DNA from: Spartobacteria bacterium
GTDB taxonomy: Bacteria; Verrucomicrobiota; Verrucomicrobiia; Chthoniobacterales; Chthoniobacteraceae
Length of the DNA: 51,485 nt
Direction of reading: 5' to 3'
Assembly: GCA_021324825.1 (NCBI GenBank)
Contig: JAJPII010000013.1
Location: forward strand, 1 to 51,485
Below are positions 8,696-16,298 of the stretch, piece by piece. The position numbers were made by a program, and so were the translations under genes. Under the pieces are notes generated by a model. It had not been told where the DNA came from. It did not search any database and saw only the letters and a list, made by a program, of their open reading frames with translations. The stretch's first letter is position 1; every line of letters begins with the position of its first letter.

Positions 8696-8920
8696 ATGAC
8701 AGATCCCAATCCTGAAGAACTGCTCAAAATGGTCGAGGCTGAAATGGCCGTCAAACGGGCGACCCGCGCCGCCCCGTCCAGCCGGACGGCTTTTCGCATC
8801 TGGAGCCTCGTCATCCTTGTCGCGCTGTTCATCGGGGCGCTCTGCTTCCTTGAATTTCTCGTTTCGGAGATTCCGCGGCGCGCGCACAAAGCCGCCGGGC
8901 AGGAAGCAACGCAACCCTGA
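8696..8920 (+). CDS. Small membrane protein upstream of pilM
   Basis: A 74-residue protein: acidic/charged N-terminus (residues 1-33), one transmembrane helix (about 35-56, WSLVILVALFIGALCFLEFL) and a short basic tail. No family recognised. It lies 28 bases before pilM on the same strand, so it may be part of the pilus operon. No Shine-Dalgarno is visible at the ATG at 8696; an internal ATG (residue 12) is an alternative start. Confidence 0.6.
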   Translation: MTDPNPEELLKMVEAEMAVKRATRAAPSSRTAFRIWSLVILVALFIGALCFLEFLVSEIPRRAHKAAGQEATQP

Positions 8921-8948
8921 TGGCATTCAATTTGCTGTATCAATTATA

Positions 8949-9986
8949 ATGGCTAAAGCCTTCAACTCCGTCATCGGCATCGATCTTGGGCGCTTCTCCA
9001 TAAAGGCGGTAGTCGTCCAGCGACGCGGCAACAACAGATTCGCGGTCAGCAACTACGCCTTGCGGCCAGTCAGCGAAACGCAGGACGCCGAGCAGCTCGC
9101 GGCCGACCTGAAAGCGGTTCTCCTGGAGGCCGGCGGCGGCGCGAAGGGATGCGCGGTCGCTGTCTCCAGTTCGGATTCCCTCATCCGCATCATCGAGCAA
9201 CCCGTCACGCCGACGGACATCCTGCGCGAAGGTTTGCGGCTCAACGGCATGTCTTTGCTCAACCAGGATTGCCGCGACTTCGTCCTCGACTGCGACCTCG
9301 TGAAACCCGCCGAGGCCGGCGCTCCCGCGGAATCCGCGGAAAGCGGCGCGCAACGGCTCCGTTATCTCGTCGGCGGCCTGCCGAGAGAGCGCGTCTCGCG
9401 GATCAGCGAGGCGTTTCAAAAAAATCGCCGTCCGGTGCAGGTGTTGCAGCTTGCGTCCATTTGCGCCTTCAACGCCTTCGAGTTCGCCAAGCCGGAAGCC
9501 TTCGCCAACGAGGCGTTCATCCTCCTGGATATCGGGCATCTCTCCTCGACCGTCACCGTCGGGGTGAAGAAAGAGCTGATCCTGGTGCGCTCCATCGACT
9601 ACGGAGGGAAGGCGCTCCATGAAGCGCTGAAGAGCCACATCGAAGCCGCGGGCGGAGACCCCGGCGAGAGCGATGACGAAAGCATGCTCGACAGGGCGCG
9701 CGTGTCGCTCTCCGCGCTGACGAGGGAGGTCAGCAGCTCCATCGGCTTCTTCGAGGGGCGCAGGGAGGAGACGATAACGAAGATTTTCATCTCGGGCGGC
9801 CCGGCGCGCTCGAAGGTGGTGTTGCAGATACTCGAGGAGGAACTCCACATGCCTTGCGAGGCGTGGAATCCGTTTGAGAGTTGCGAACTGGTGCTGCCTG
9901 CCGGGCGCCGCGAGAGTTTCGCGGTGGACATGGTGAATTTGAACGTCGCGTGCGGCGCGGCGGCGGACCTCCTGAACAAGAACTGA
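8949..9986 (+). CDS. pilM: PilM-like actin-fold pilus assembly protein
   Basis: A 345-residue cytosolic actin/FtsA-like protein. The N-terminal phosphate-1 motif is VIGIDLGRFSIKAVVV (8-23); a second nucleotide-binding stretch FILLDIGHLSSTVTV lies near residue 195 and an adenosine-type motif KIFISGGPARS near 280. In type IV pilus systems PilM binds the N-terminus of PilN and links the inner-membrane platform to the motor. A PilN-like gene follows after five bases, supporting the call. No Shine-Dalgarno is visible before the ATG at 8949; a TATAAT string overlaps the start codon and is probably chance. Confidence 0.85.
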   Translation: MAKAFNSVIGIDLGRFSIKAVVVQRRGNNRFAVSNYALRPVSETQDAEQLAADLKAVLLEAGGGAKGCAVAVSSSDSLIRIIEQPVTPTDILREGLRLNGMSLLNQDCRDFVLDCDLVKPAEAGAPAESAESGAQRLRYLVGGLPRERVSRISEAFQKNRRPVQVLQLASICAFNAFEFAKPEAFANEAFILLDIGHLSSTVTVGVKKELILVRSIDYGGKALHEALKSHIEAAGGDPGESDDESMLDRARVSLSALTREVSSSIGFFEGRREETITKIFISGGPARSKVVLQILEEELHMPCEAWNPFESCELVLPAGRRESFAVDMVNLNVACGAAADLLNKN

Positions 9987-9991
9987 ACGCC

Positions 9992-10645
9992 ATGGCGCTG
10001 CACCTCAACCTCTACCACGAAATCCAGAAGCAGAAGCAGCAGAGCCGGCGCGACCCGCTCAAGCTCGGGATGTACGGCCTCGGCGTCGTGGCGCTCTGCC
10101 TGGCGGGCTACTACTGCATGCGTCTGCGCGAAGCCTCCCAGGTGATGGGCCGCCTGGACCAGATGCAGGCCGAATGGGAAAAAATGGAGCCGCTGCAAAA
10201 GGCCGCCGAAACCCGGGGCGCCGATCTCTCCAAGGCCATCCAGACGAGCGACGCGCTGGTGCAGAAGATAGAAAACCGTTTTTACTGGGCGCCCCTGCTC
10301 GATCAACTGCTGGAAGCCACCCCGAAGAACGTGCAGATAACAAAGTTTGACGGAAAGTCCGACATCGACAACGGCGCCTCGACATGCAGCTTCACCATCA
10401 CCGGCCTTTCCTCGGGGAACGAACCGCGGCGGGTGGCCGAGGAGCTTCGCACGGCGCTTCACAATAAATTCGCGGAGAAACACGGCAAGGTCACCGCGGT
10501 CTTCCAGGCGCTCGACGACGCGGCCGAGACGGTGTTCCTCGACGGCCGGCCCTTGCCGGTGGCGAATTTTGGGATAAAGCTCGACCTGACGGAACCGCAG
10601 CAGCTCGTCGAAAACACCCAGCCGAAGAAAACGAGGACGCGATGA
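9992..10645 (+). CDS. pilN: PilN-like pilus alignment protein
   Basis: A 217-residue bitopic inner-membrane protein. Its cytoplasmic N-terminus begins MALHLNLYHEIQKQKQQSRR, matching the conserved N-L-L-style peptide that docks on PilM. A membrane helix follows (about 26-46), then a coiled-coil stretch and a periplasmic ferredoxin-like domain. Position after pilM and before the PilO-like gene, with which it overlaps by ATGA, supports the assignment. Sequence identity to classical PilN is low by eye. Confidence 0.78.
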   Translation: MALHLNLYHEIQKQKQQSRRDPLKLGMYGLGVVALCLAGYYCMRLREASQVMGRLDQMQAEWEKMEPLQKAAETRGADLSKAIQTSDALVQKIENRFYWAPLLDQLLEATPKNVQITKFDGKSDIDNGASTCSFTITGLSSGNEPRRVAEELRTALHNKFAEKHGKVTAVFQALDDAAETVFLDGRPLPVANFGIKLDLTEPQQLVENTQPKKTRTR

Positions 10646-11190
10646 AACTGGACAAGGAACAAGGCAAGAAAGTCATTCTCTCGGCGATCCTCCTGTGCGC
10701 GCTGCTCTACTGCTATTTCAATCTGCTTCTCGGCCCGCTCGCGGCCAATGAAGTGCGGGCGGAAAAGACGATGAAGGAACTGCGGCCGCAGATCGCCGCC
10801 GCCAAGCTTCAGATAAAACAGACGCAGGCGATCGAGGCGCGCGCGCCCGTGGCCAGCGAGACGCTCGAGCAGATCAAGGGGATGATCCCCGACGGGGCGC
10901 CCGTCGCCTGGTTCCCGCCGCGGATGGCGGAGTTCTTCAAGCGCCAGGGGATCGACAAGACCGCCACGCGCCAGACCGGGGAGCAGGCGGCGCCCGACCT
11001 CGCGGGCTTCAAAAAGCTGACGTGGACGATCGATCTGCCCAAGGTGGAATTCGTGCCGCTGGCGATAGCCATAGCGGGCCTGGAGAACGAGGAACCGCTG
11101 CTGGAAGTCACGGGCGTCTCCATCGGAACCGGCGCGGACCCGCAGTATCAACACGGCTCGATAAGCGTCACCACCATAGTAAGACAATGA
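10642..11190 (+). CDS. pilO: PilO-like pilus alignment protein
   Basis: A 182-residue protein with a short cytoplasmic start, a membrane helix (about 10-31, VILSAILLCALLYCYFNLLL), a coiled-coil region (about 35-70) and a periplasmic alpha/beta domain. PilO pairs with PilN and receives PilP. Coupled by ATGA overlaps at both ends. The call rests on topology and gene order more than on motifs. Confidence 0.72.
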   Translation: MKLDKEQGKKVILSAILLCALLYCYFNLLLGPLAANEVRAEKTMKELRPQIAAAKLQIKQTQAIEARAPVASETLEQIKGMIPDGAPVAWFPPRMAEFFKRQGIDKTATRQTGEQAAPDLAGFKKLTWTIDLPKVEFVPLAIAIAGLENEEPLLEVTGVSIGTGADPQYQHGSISVTTIVRQ

Positions 11191-11654
11191 GAACCAAAGC
11201 TTTTTCCCTGCTGGCGGCCGCCGCCCTCTTTTCCACCGGAGCGTTTGCGCAGGACGGCGGCTTCAAGCTCAAGCACCGCTCCGCATTCAGCGGAACGCAG
11301 GTCGCGCGCGACCCCTTCTGGCCGATAGGCTGGAAGAAAGAGGTGAAGGGGGACTCCGTCGCGAGCGCCGACGCGGAGATCACCGCCGACGAGTTTTCCG
11401 TCTCCAGCATCCTGCTGAGCCCGCCCGCGCTGGCGGTCATCAACGGCAGGGAATACGGGGAAGGCCAGTTCATCCCGATCCCCGGCAGCGGCGCCAAGGC
11501 CCAGATCGCGGCGATTGGCGACGGCAAAGTCCAGATCGCCTACCACGGAAAGATAGTCACCGCCACCCTGCGCCGGAACGAGCACCTCAACGCGCCCAAG
11601 CCGTTTGATCCCGCGGACGGTTCGCCCGCCCAGGCGTCCGTCACTCCTCGCTAG
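11187..11654 (+). CDS. PilP-like periplasmic protein
   Basis: A 155-residue exported protein with a signal peptide (MRTKAFSLLAAAALFSTGAFA, cut after about residue 21). It has no lipobox, whereas classical PilP is a lipoprotein. The segment RDPFWPIGW followed by ...ALAVINGREYGEGQFIPIPGSG looks like the small beta domain of PilP/GspC that connects the inner-membrane platform with the secretin. It ends the operon: no PilQ secretin gene follows; instead there are repeats and genes on the other strand. Confidence 0.6.
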   Translation: MRTKAFSLLAAAALFSTGAFAQDGGFKLKHRSAFSGTQVARDPFWPIGWKKEVKGDSVASADAEITADEFSVSSILLSPPALAVINGREYGEGQFIPIPGSGAKAQIAAIGDGKVQIAYHGKIVTATLRRNEHLNAPKPFDPADGSPAQASVTPR

Positions 11655-11667
11655 AGCGTGTCATGCA

Positions 11668-11723
11668 CCCCTGAGCCCCTGAGCCCCTGAGCCCCTGAGC
11701 GGTTGAGCCCCTGAGCGGCTGAG
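11668..11723. repeat. 8-bp tandem array (CCCCTGAG)
   Basis: Seven head-to-tail 8-bp units directly behind the pilM-P set: four perfect CCCCTGAG, then CGGTTGAG, CCCCTGAG and CGGCTGAG. The unit is not a multiple of three and no gene covers it, so it is a non-coding short sequence repeat. The first half of the unit varies while TGAG is constant. Confidence 0.92.
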
Positions 11724-11741
11724 CGGCGGCGTTGTCGTTGC

Positions 11742-11776
11742 GTTGTAGAGGCGGCTGGCACAGCCGCCTCTACAAC
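11742..11776. terminator. Perfect 16-bp inverted repeat between convergent genes
   Basis: GTTGTAGAGGCGGCTG and its exact reverse complement are separated by a 3-base loop (GCA). It sits between the converging pilP-like gene and the nucleotidyltransferase gene, whose TAG stop begins on the last base of the repeat. There is no long T-run, so it may be a bidirectional terminator, an mRNA-stabilising hairpin or a dispersed REP-like element rather than a classical terminator. Confidence 0.8.
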
Positions 11777-12486
11777 TAACTCTCGTTGAGTTCCTTCAGG
11801 ATTTCCGGGTCGCGCACGTCCGCCCATTCGCCCTGCAATTCGTACGCCTTCACGCGGTGGCCGCTCTTCGCCATTTCGCGGATCGCGTCGGTCAGTTCGT
11901 ATTCGCCCCGGGGGGATTTCTCGAGCCTGGCGATGAACTGGAAGATGAGCGGGCGGAACGCATACACGCCCGCGTTGTACCAAGGGCTGGTCGGCTCGCC
12001 CGGCTTCGGCTTTTCGCGTAGATCGATGAGCCGGAAATTGTCGTCGACAAAAACCGCGCCGCCCTTCGAGACATCCTCGTTCCTCTTGACGCTGACCGTC
12101 CCGGTTTCCTCCAGCACCGCGAGCGCGGCGTAGTTGGAAGGCTCGACGAGAATATCCCCGTAGCTCAAAAGAAAGGCGTCGTCCCCGCAAAAGGCGCGGG
12201 CCAATTCCACCACCCTGCCGGTGCCGTCCTGCACCACCTGCGTTTCATAGCTGACGCCCGCGCCGAACCGCGAGCCGTCGCCGAAGTACGAAGTGACGAC
12301 ATCCGCGCGATAGCCGACGATGATCAGGAAATCCGTCACCCCGGCCGCGCGCATCCCTTCCAGGATGTGCAGGAGGATCGGCTTGCCGCGCACGGGGATC
12401 ATCGGCTTGGGCACGTCGAGCGTCAGTTCGCGCATCCGCGTGCCGCGGCCCGCCGCGAGGAGAACGGCTTTGGTTATCCTGGTCAT
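11776..12486 (-). CDS. Sugar-1-phosphate nucleotidyltransferase
   Basis: A 236-residue enzyme of the NTP_transferase family, which joins a sugar-1-phosphate to a nucleotide. The nucleotide-binding signature AVLLAAGRGTRMRELT (7-22) with PKPMIPVRGKPIL after it is intact; YGDILV (near 109) supplies the metal-binding Asp. Length matches short members such as MurU or HddC rather than longer RmlA. Substrate cannot be read from sequence. It is the last gene of the DUF309-to-aminotransferase run and overlaps the aminotransferase stop by ATGA. Confidence 0.85.
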   Translation of the reverse strand: MTRITKAVLLAAGRGTRMRELTLDVPKPMIPVRGKPILLHILEGMRAAGVTDFLIIVGYRADVVTSYFGDGSRFGAGVSYETQVVQDGTGRVVELARAFCGDDAFLLSYGDILVEPSNYAALAVLEETGTVSVKRNEDVSKGGAVFVDDNFRLIDLREKPKPGEPTSPWYNAGVYAFRPLIFQFIARLEKSPRGEYELTDAIREMAKSGHRVKAYELQGEWADVRDPEILKELNES

Positions 12487-13655
12487 TTTAAAACCTCCTC
12501 GCGAAATTCCCGGATGCGGTTCATGGCGATCTTGATCTTGTCCAGGCTCGTCGCGTAACTGCACCGCACAAACCCTTCGCCGCCCGGCCCGAACGCCGTG
12601 CCGGGCACCACGGCGACCTTCTTCTCGTGGAGCAGCCGCAGGGAGAACTCCCTGCTCGGGAGACCCGCGCTGCCGATGTTTGGAAAGACATAGAACGCAC
12701 CGAGCGGCTTGAAGCACTTGAAACCCATCTCGTTCAGGCTGCCGACGATGAAATTGCGCCGCGTCTCGTATTCCCGGCGCATGGAAACAATGTCGTCCGC
12801 GCCGGATTCCAAAGCTTCGATTGCGGCGTCCTGCGCGGTGGTCTGCGCGCACAGGATCGAGTACTGGTGGATCTTCATCATCGCCTCGGTCAAAATCGCC
12901 GGGGCGCACGCGTAGCCGATCCGGAAGCCGGTCATCGCGAAGGCCTTTGAGAAGCCGTGGAGAAGGATGGTGCGTTCGCGCATGCCCGGCAGCGAGGCGA
13001 TGGAGACGTGGCCCGCCCCGTCGTAGGTCAGTTCGCTGTAGATTTCATCCGACAGGACGATGAGGTCGTGGCGGACGCACAGCGCCGCGATCTTCTCCAG
13101 CTCGGCGCGGCTTTGCGTGGCGCCGGTGGGATTCGTCGGAAAGTTGAGGACGAGGATCTTGGAGGCGTCGGTCAGCTTTTCCTCCAGCGCCGCGGCGGTC
13201 AGGCGGAAGCTTTCCTCCTCGCGCGTGGGAACGGCGACGGGAACGCCGTGCGCCAGGACTATGCTGGGGCTGTAAGAGACGTAACACGGTTCGTGGTACA
13301 GGACTTCGTCGCCCGGGTTCAACAGGGCGCGCAGGGCGAGGTCTATCGCCTCCGAGACGCCGACCGTCACCAGGACTTCCGTCTGGGCGTCGTAGCCGAC
13401 TTTGAAGAACTTCGCCACGTACTCGGCGATGGCGGAGCGCAGTTTCGGCAGCCCGAGGTTGGAAGTATAACCCGTGCGGCCTTTCTCCAGGGAATAGATC
13501 GCCGCCTCCCGTATATGCCACGGCGTGTCGAAGTCCGGCTCGCCGATGCCCAGCGAGATGACGTCGGACATCGTCTGCACGACTTCAAAAAAATCGCGGA
13601 TGCCCGAACGCGGTATCCCCCGGACATGTCCGGCGATGTGTTTCTTCAGGTTCAT
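12483..13655 (-). CDS. Class I/II PLP-dependent aminotransferase
   Basis: A 390-residue fold-type I aminotransferase. Landmarks: ISLGIGEPDFDTP (33-45), Asn175 in NFPTNPTGA, Asp203 in SDEIYSELTYDG, the PLP lysine Lys237 in GFSKAFAMTGFRIGY and Arg245. It most resembles the PatA/AlaT group acting on amino acids such as alanine, aspartate or N-acyl-diaminopimelate; the true substrate is unknown. The preceding Lrp/AsnC gene overlaps its start by ATGA. An AsnC-type regulator next to a PatA-like aminotransferase is a recurrent pair (for example yugG and patA in Bacillus). Confidence 0.9.
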   Translation of the reverse strand: MNLKKHIAGHVRGIPRSGIRDFFEVVQTMSDVISLGIGEPDFDTPWHIREAAIYSLEKGRTGYTSNLGLPKLRSAIAEYVAKFFKVGYDAQTEVLVTVGVSEAIDLALRALLNPGDEVLYHEPCYVSYSPSIVLAHGVPVAVPTREEESFRLTAAALEEKLTDASKILVLNFPTNPTGATQSRAELEKIAALCVRHDLIVLSDEIYSELTYDGAGHVSIASLPGMRERTILLHGFSKAFAMTGFRIGYACAPAILTEAMMKIHQYSILCAQTTAQDAAIEALESGADDIVSMRREYETRRNFIVGSLNEMGFKCFKPLGAFYVFPNIGSAGLPSREFSLRLLHEKKVAVVPGTAFGPGGEGFVRCSYATSLDKIKIAMNRIREFREEVLK

Positions 13656-14131
13656 GGTGCGACGGCCAGGCGTTCCTCGCGCTCGGGGCGGTTGAGCAGG
13701 GCGCCGTTTTCCTTGTAAGCCTTCAGCCGGAAATGGGTGGCGGTCGAGAGGACGCCTTTTATCGTGCTCAGCTTCTCGGCGATGAACGTCGCCACGGCCT
13801 GGAGGTTCGCCCCTTCGACGATGACGAGCAGATCGTAGCCGCCGCTCATCAGGTAGCAGCTTTGCACCTGCTCGAAGCGGGCGATGCGGCTCGCGAGGCG
13901 GTCGAAGCCTCCGCCGCGCTCCGGCACGATCTTGACCTCGATGACGGCCGTCACCATGGCGTCCCCGATCTTGTCAGGATCGAGGACGGCGTTGTAGCCG
14001 AGGATGACGCCGTCCTTCTCAAATCCCTCGATCCGCTGGACGATCTCTTTCTCGGGAAGGTCGAGTTCCCGGGCCAGATCGCCCACCGGCGTGCGCGCGC
14101 CGTTCTTCAACAGGCTGAGGAGCGGGTCCAT
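13652..14131 (-). CDS. Lrp/AsnC-family regulator
   Basis: A 159-residue protein with an N-terminal winged helix-turn-helix (residues 1-60: ARTPVGDLARELDLPEKEIV then DGVILGYNAVLD) and a C-terminal RAM domain (about 65-145, ending VLSTATHFRLKAYKENG) that forms oligomers and senses amino acids. Probably regulates its own operon with the downstream aminotransferase, to which it is coupled by ATGA. Starts two bases after the carboxypeptidase stop. Confidence 0.9.
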   Translation of the reverse strand: MDPLLSLLKNGARTPVGDLARELDLPEKEIVQRIEGFEKDGVILGYNAVLDPDKIGDAMVTAVIEVKIVPERGGGFDRLASRIARFEQVQSCYLMSGGYDLLVIVEGANLQAVATFIAEKLSTIKGVLSTATHFRLKAYKENGALLNRPEREERLAVAP

Positions 14132-14133
14132 TG

Positions 14134-15066
14134 CTAAAGCCCGTCTTCCTTGCCAAGGGGCCGCCCGGCCGCCGACCACTGGTCGTAAAGGTCCCATCCG
14201 CGGGCCATGAGCGCGGCGCCTTCCTGAAAGCGGTTGTCCGAGCCGAGAATCACGACGATGAGCCGCCGCGGCGTGACAACGAAGGTCTCCCCTTCCTTGC
14301 GCGCCTCGGGCTGGCGGGCGGAGGACAGGATCACGCATCCGCCGGCGCGGCGGGTCTGGCCGGTCTTGACGCCGTCGACGCCGTTCGTCCCGAGCAGTTC
14401 GTTGGTGTTCTTGAGGAGGTACGCGGACGGGTTCGCCGTCTCGTGCGCGATGACGATCCGCCGCTCCTTTTGCGAGACATAGAAGCGGAAGGCGGCCTTC
14501 GCCATGGCGTAGCGCGTCAGGCGGGCCATGTCCGCGGCGGTGGAATACGGAAGCTTCCGCTCGATGCTGTCCAGCCCGTGCGGGTTGAGGAAGAGCGTCC
14601 GCTCCATGTGCAGCCGCCGCGCCAGGGCGTTCATCTGCGCGACGAAAAGGGTCACGGGATCGCTCTCTCCCGTCGAGGGCGGCCCGAGCTTTTGCCCGAC
14701 ATAATCGGCGAGGGTCTGGGCGGCGACGTTGTCGGACTGGAGCAAGGCGGCATAGAGCAGATCCCTTATGGTCACCCGGTCGCCAACCTGCAGGCCCGCG
14801 TCATTATCCCCGTGGAGCGCCGCCGCCGACTGCGGAACGGTGGCGAGCGAGTTCAGGTCCTGTTTTGAAACGTCGAGCCAATCCAGCACGACCATGGCGG
14901 CGGCGATCTTGGTGAGGCTGCCGACCTGCACCTTTCGCATGGCGTTCGATGCGTCCAGGACGTGCCCGCTGGTGGCGTCCAGGACGCATACGGATTCCGC
15001 GGCGCGCGCGGAGAGCGGCGGCGCGCCCGCGAGGAGGAGGAGAGACAAGACTATTCTGGCGGTCAT
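14134..15066 (-). CDS. D-alanyl-D-alanine carboxypeptidase (S11)
   Basis: A 310-residue exported penicillin-binding protein that trims the terminal D-alanine from peptidoglycan stem peptides. Signal peptide at 1-22. Three active-site motifs in order: SLTK (Ser50, Lys53), SDN (111-113) and KTG (234-236). The protein lacks the long C-terminal domain of E. coli PBP5/6, so it is a minimal DacF/PBP5-like enzyme ending soon after the catalytic domain. Peptidoglycan synthesis thus occurs in this organism. Part of the 16256-to-11776 run. Confidence 0.93.
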   Translation of the reverse strand: MTARIVLSLLLLAGAPPLSARAAESVCVLDATSGHVLDASNAMRKVQVGSLTKIAAAMVVLDWLDVSKQDLNSLATVPQSAAALHGDNDAGLQVGDRVTIRDLLYAALLQSDNVAAQTLADYVGQKLGPPSTGESDPVTLFVAQMNALARRLHMERTLFLNPHGLDSIERKLPYSTAADMARLTRYAMAKAAFRFYVSQKERRIVIAHETANPSAYLLKNTNELLGTNGVDGVKTGQTRRAGGCVILSSARQPEARKEGETFVVTPRRLIVVILGSDNRFQEGAALMARGWDLYDQWSAAGRPLGKEDGL

Positions 15067-15111
15067 CGGACCCGCAATTGTATCGAGCCGCCCCGAAATA
15101 GCAAGGCGCGC

Positions 15112-15750
15112 TTACTGCGCGGAGGAGCTGCGGACGCCGTAGCCGTACGGGTCGGGGCTGACCTCCAGCATGATCTTCTCCGCGGCATTGCGGAAATCGA
15201 ACGGTATCGAGTCGCCCAACCCCGGCGCGTTGACGCCGCCGTTGGGCCCCGTCCAGTTGCTGCCGCCTTCGACGGTGAATTCATACAAGACGTGGCCGTG
15301 TTTCCCCAACGCGCCGGAGACTTCCTTCTCGTCCACCGCCGCGGCGCGGCCGCCGACTTCGCTGATGCGGACGTGGATGACGATCTTCGATTGGCCGACC
15401 GGTCCGGGAAGAACGCGCTCGGCGGGATGCCCCGCCCAGACCTTGTCGAACTGCCCCTCGACGAGCCACCCTTTCCGCGGCGCTTCGTTCGGGCGCAGAA
15501 CCATCGCGGGCGCTATCTTGCCCAACTCCTCCTTCAAGTCTTCGGCGAACTCGGCGGGAGCGAGCGACTTGCGCAGCGGATGGTCGCCGTCGTCGCCATG
15601 GGGGCCGTATACCGCCTCGCTGATGTCGAAGGGCCGGATGTAGATGGCCCGGGGATGCGTCGCCCCGCTGGCGACCGTGGTTTCCTTGACATGCACGCCC
15701 GCGCAGGAAGCGAGCAGGAGGGCGATGGGGGCCAGAAAGCGTGTTTTCAT
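15112..15750 (-). CDS. Outer-membrane lipoprotein, DUF4410-like
   Basis: A 212-residue protein with a good lipobox (LLLASC, Cys16). The mature part contains YIRPFDIS, DLKEELGKIA and a run about being a sum of sub-domains (IVIHVRISEVGGRAA), a layout seen in the DUF4410 group of lipoproteins of unknown role. A Gly/Asn-rich stretch is near residues 165-180. Followed by the carboxypeptidase gene after 45 bases. Family placement is tentative. Confidence 0.7.
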   Translation of the reverse strand: MKTRFLAPIALLLASCAGVHVKETTVASGATHPRAIYIRPFDISEAVYGPHGDDGDHPLRKSLAPAEFAEDLKEELGKIAPAMVLRPNEAPRKGWLVEGQFDKVWAGHPAERVLPGPVGQSKIVIHVRISEVGGRAAAVDEKEVSGALGKHGHVLYEFTVEGGSNWTGPNGGVNAPGLGDSIPFDFRNAAEKIMLEVSPDPYGYGVRSSSAQ

Positions 15751-15806
15751 AGTAATAATTGGCTAGTCCCGTGGCTTTAGTGCAGGATTCGTGCCCGCCA
15801 GCCGGC

Positions 15807-16256
15807 CTAGCGTTCCAAAAATAACGCGGGCGCGTTTTCGGGCCGCCACGGGTTTACCCGGAACTCCGACTCGACAATCTCATCCGCCATCCGGGCGCAC
15901 AGACGATGCAGCGCCCCGACGTCCAGCCTCATGTGGCGCGGAAGATAACCCGCCAGGTTTTCCATGCCGAGGCGGAAGAGCCTCGCGGCGGGGCGGAGGC
16001 GCCGGCCATCCTTGGGATGCGCGGGCCGGAGGAACTGTTTTTGGAGATGGACATAAGCGCCCGCAACCTGGATGAGCCCCTTGAAAAAAAGGTGGTTTTC
16101 ATCCCGCCCGCCGAGCCAGAGATGTTCGAGGACATCGTGCGCCTCGTAGTAGCGCTGCTCGTTGAAACAGGCGAAGAAACCCCGGTAGCATGGGTGCAAC
16201 CCATCCTCAGCGGCGAATTGTCCCGCAAACGTGGATATACGCTCTCCCTTGGTCAT
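15807..16256 (-). CDS. DUF309-family protein
   Basis: A 149-residue protein with the DUF309 signature: FNEQRYYEAHDVLEHLW (about 31-47), then FFKGLIQVAGAYVHLQK and a Gly/Leu-rich helix. The conserved His and Glu residues in YEAHDVLE suggest metal or ligand binding; the function is unknown. Start at the ATG at 16256; a GTG 15 bases upstream is possible. Divergent from the TTG-started CNNM gene at 16299, with 42 bases between. Confidence 0.85.
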   Translation of the reverse strand: MTKGERISTFAGQFAAEDGLHPCYRGFFACFNEQRYYEAHDVLEHLWLGGRDENHLFFKGLIQVAGAYVHLQKQFLRPAHPKDGRRLRPAARLFRLGMENLAGYLPRHMRLDVGALHRLCARMADEIVESEFRVNPWRPENAPALFLER

Positions 16257-16298
16257 TTTGCTTGTCTTCACGTTAGCCCCGGTGTCATCTAATACAAG

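Noticed and set aside
8945..8950. Perfect TATAAT string at the pilM start
   Set aside because: It overlaps the start codon itself and no -35 box lies at the right distance, so it cannot make the pilM message.
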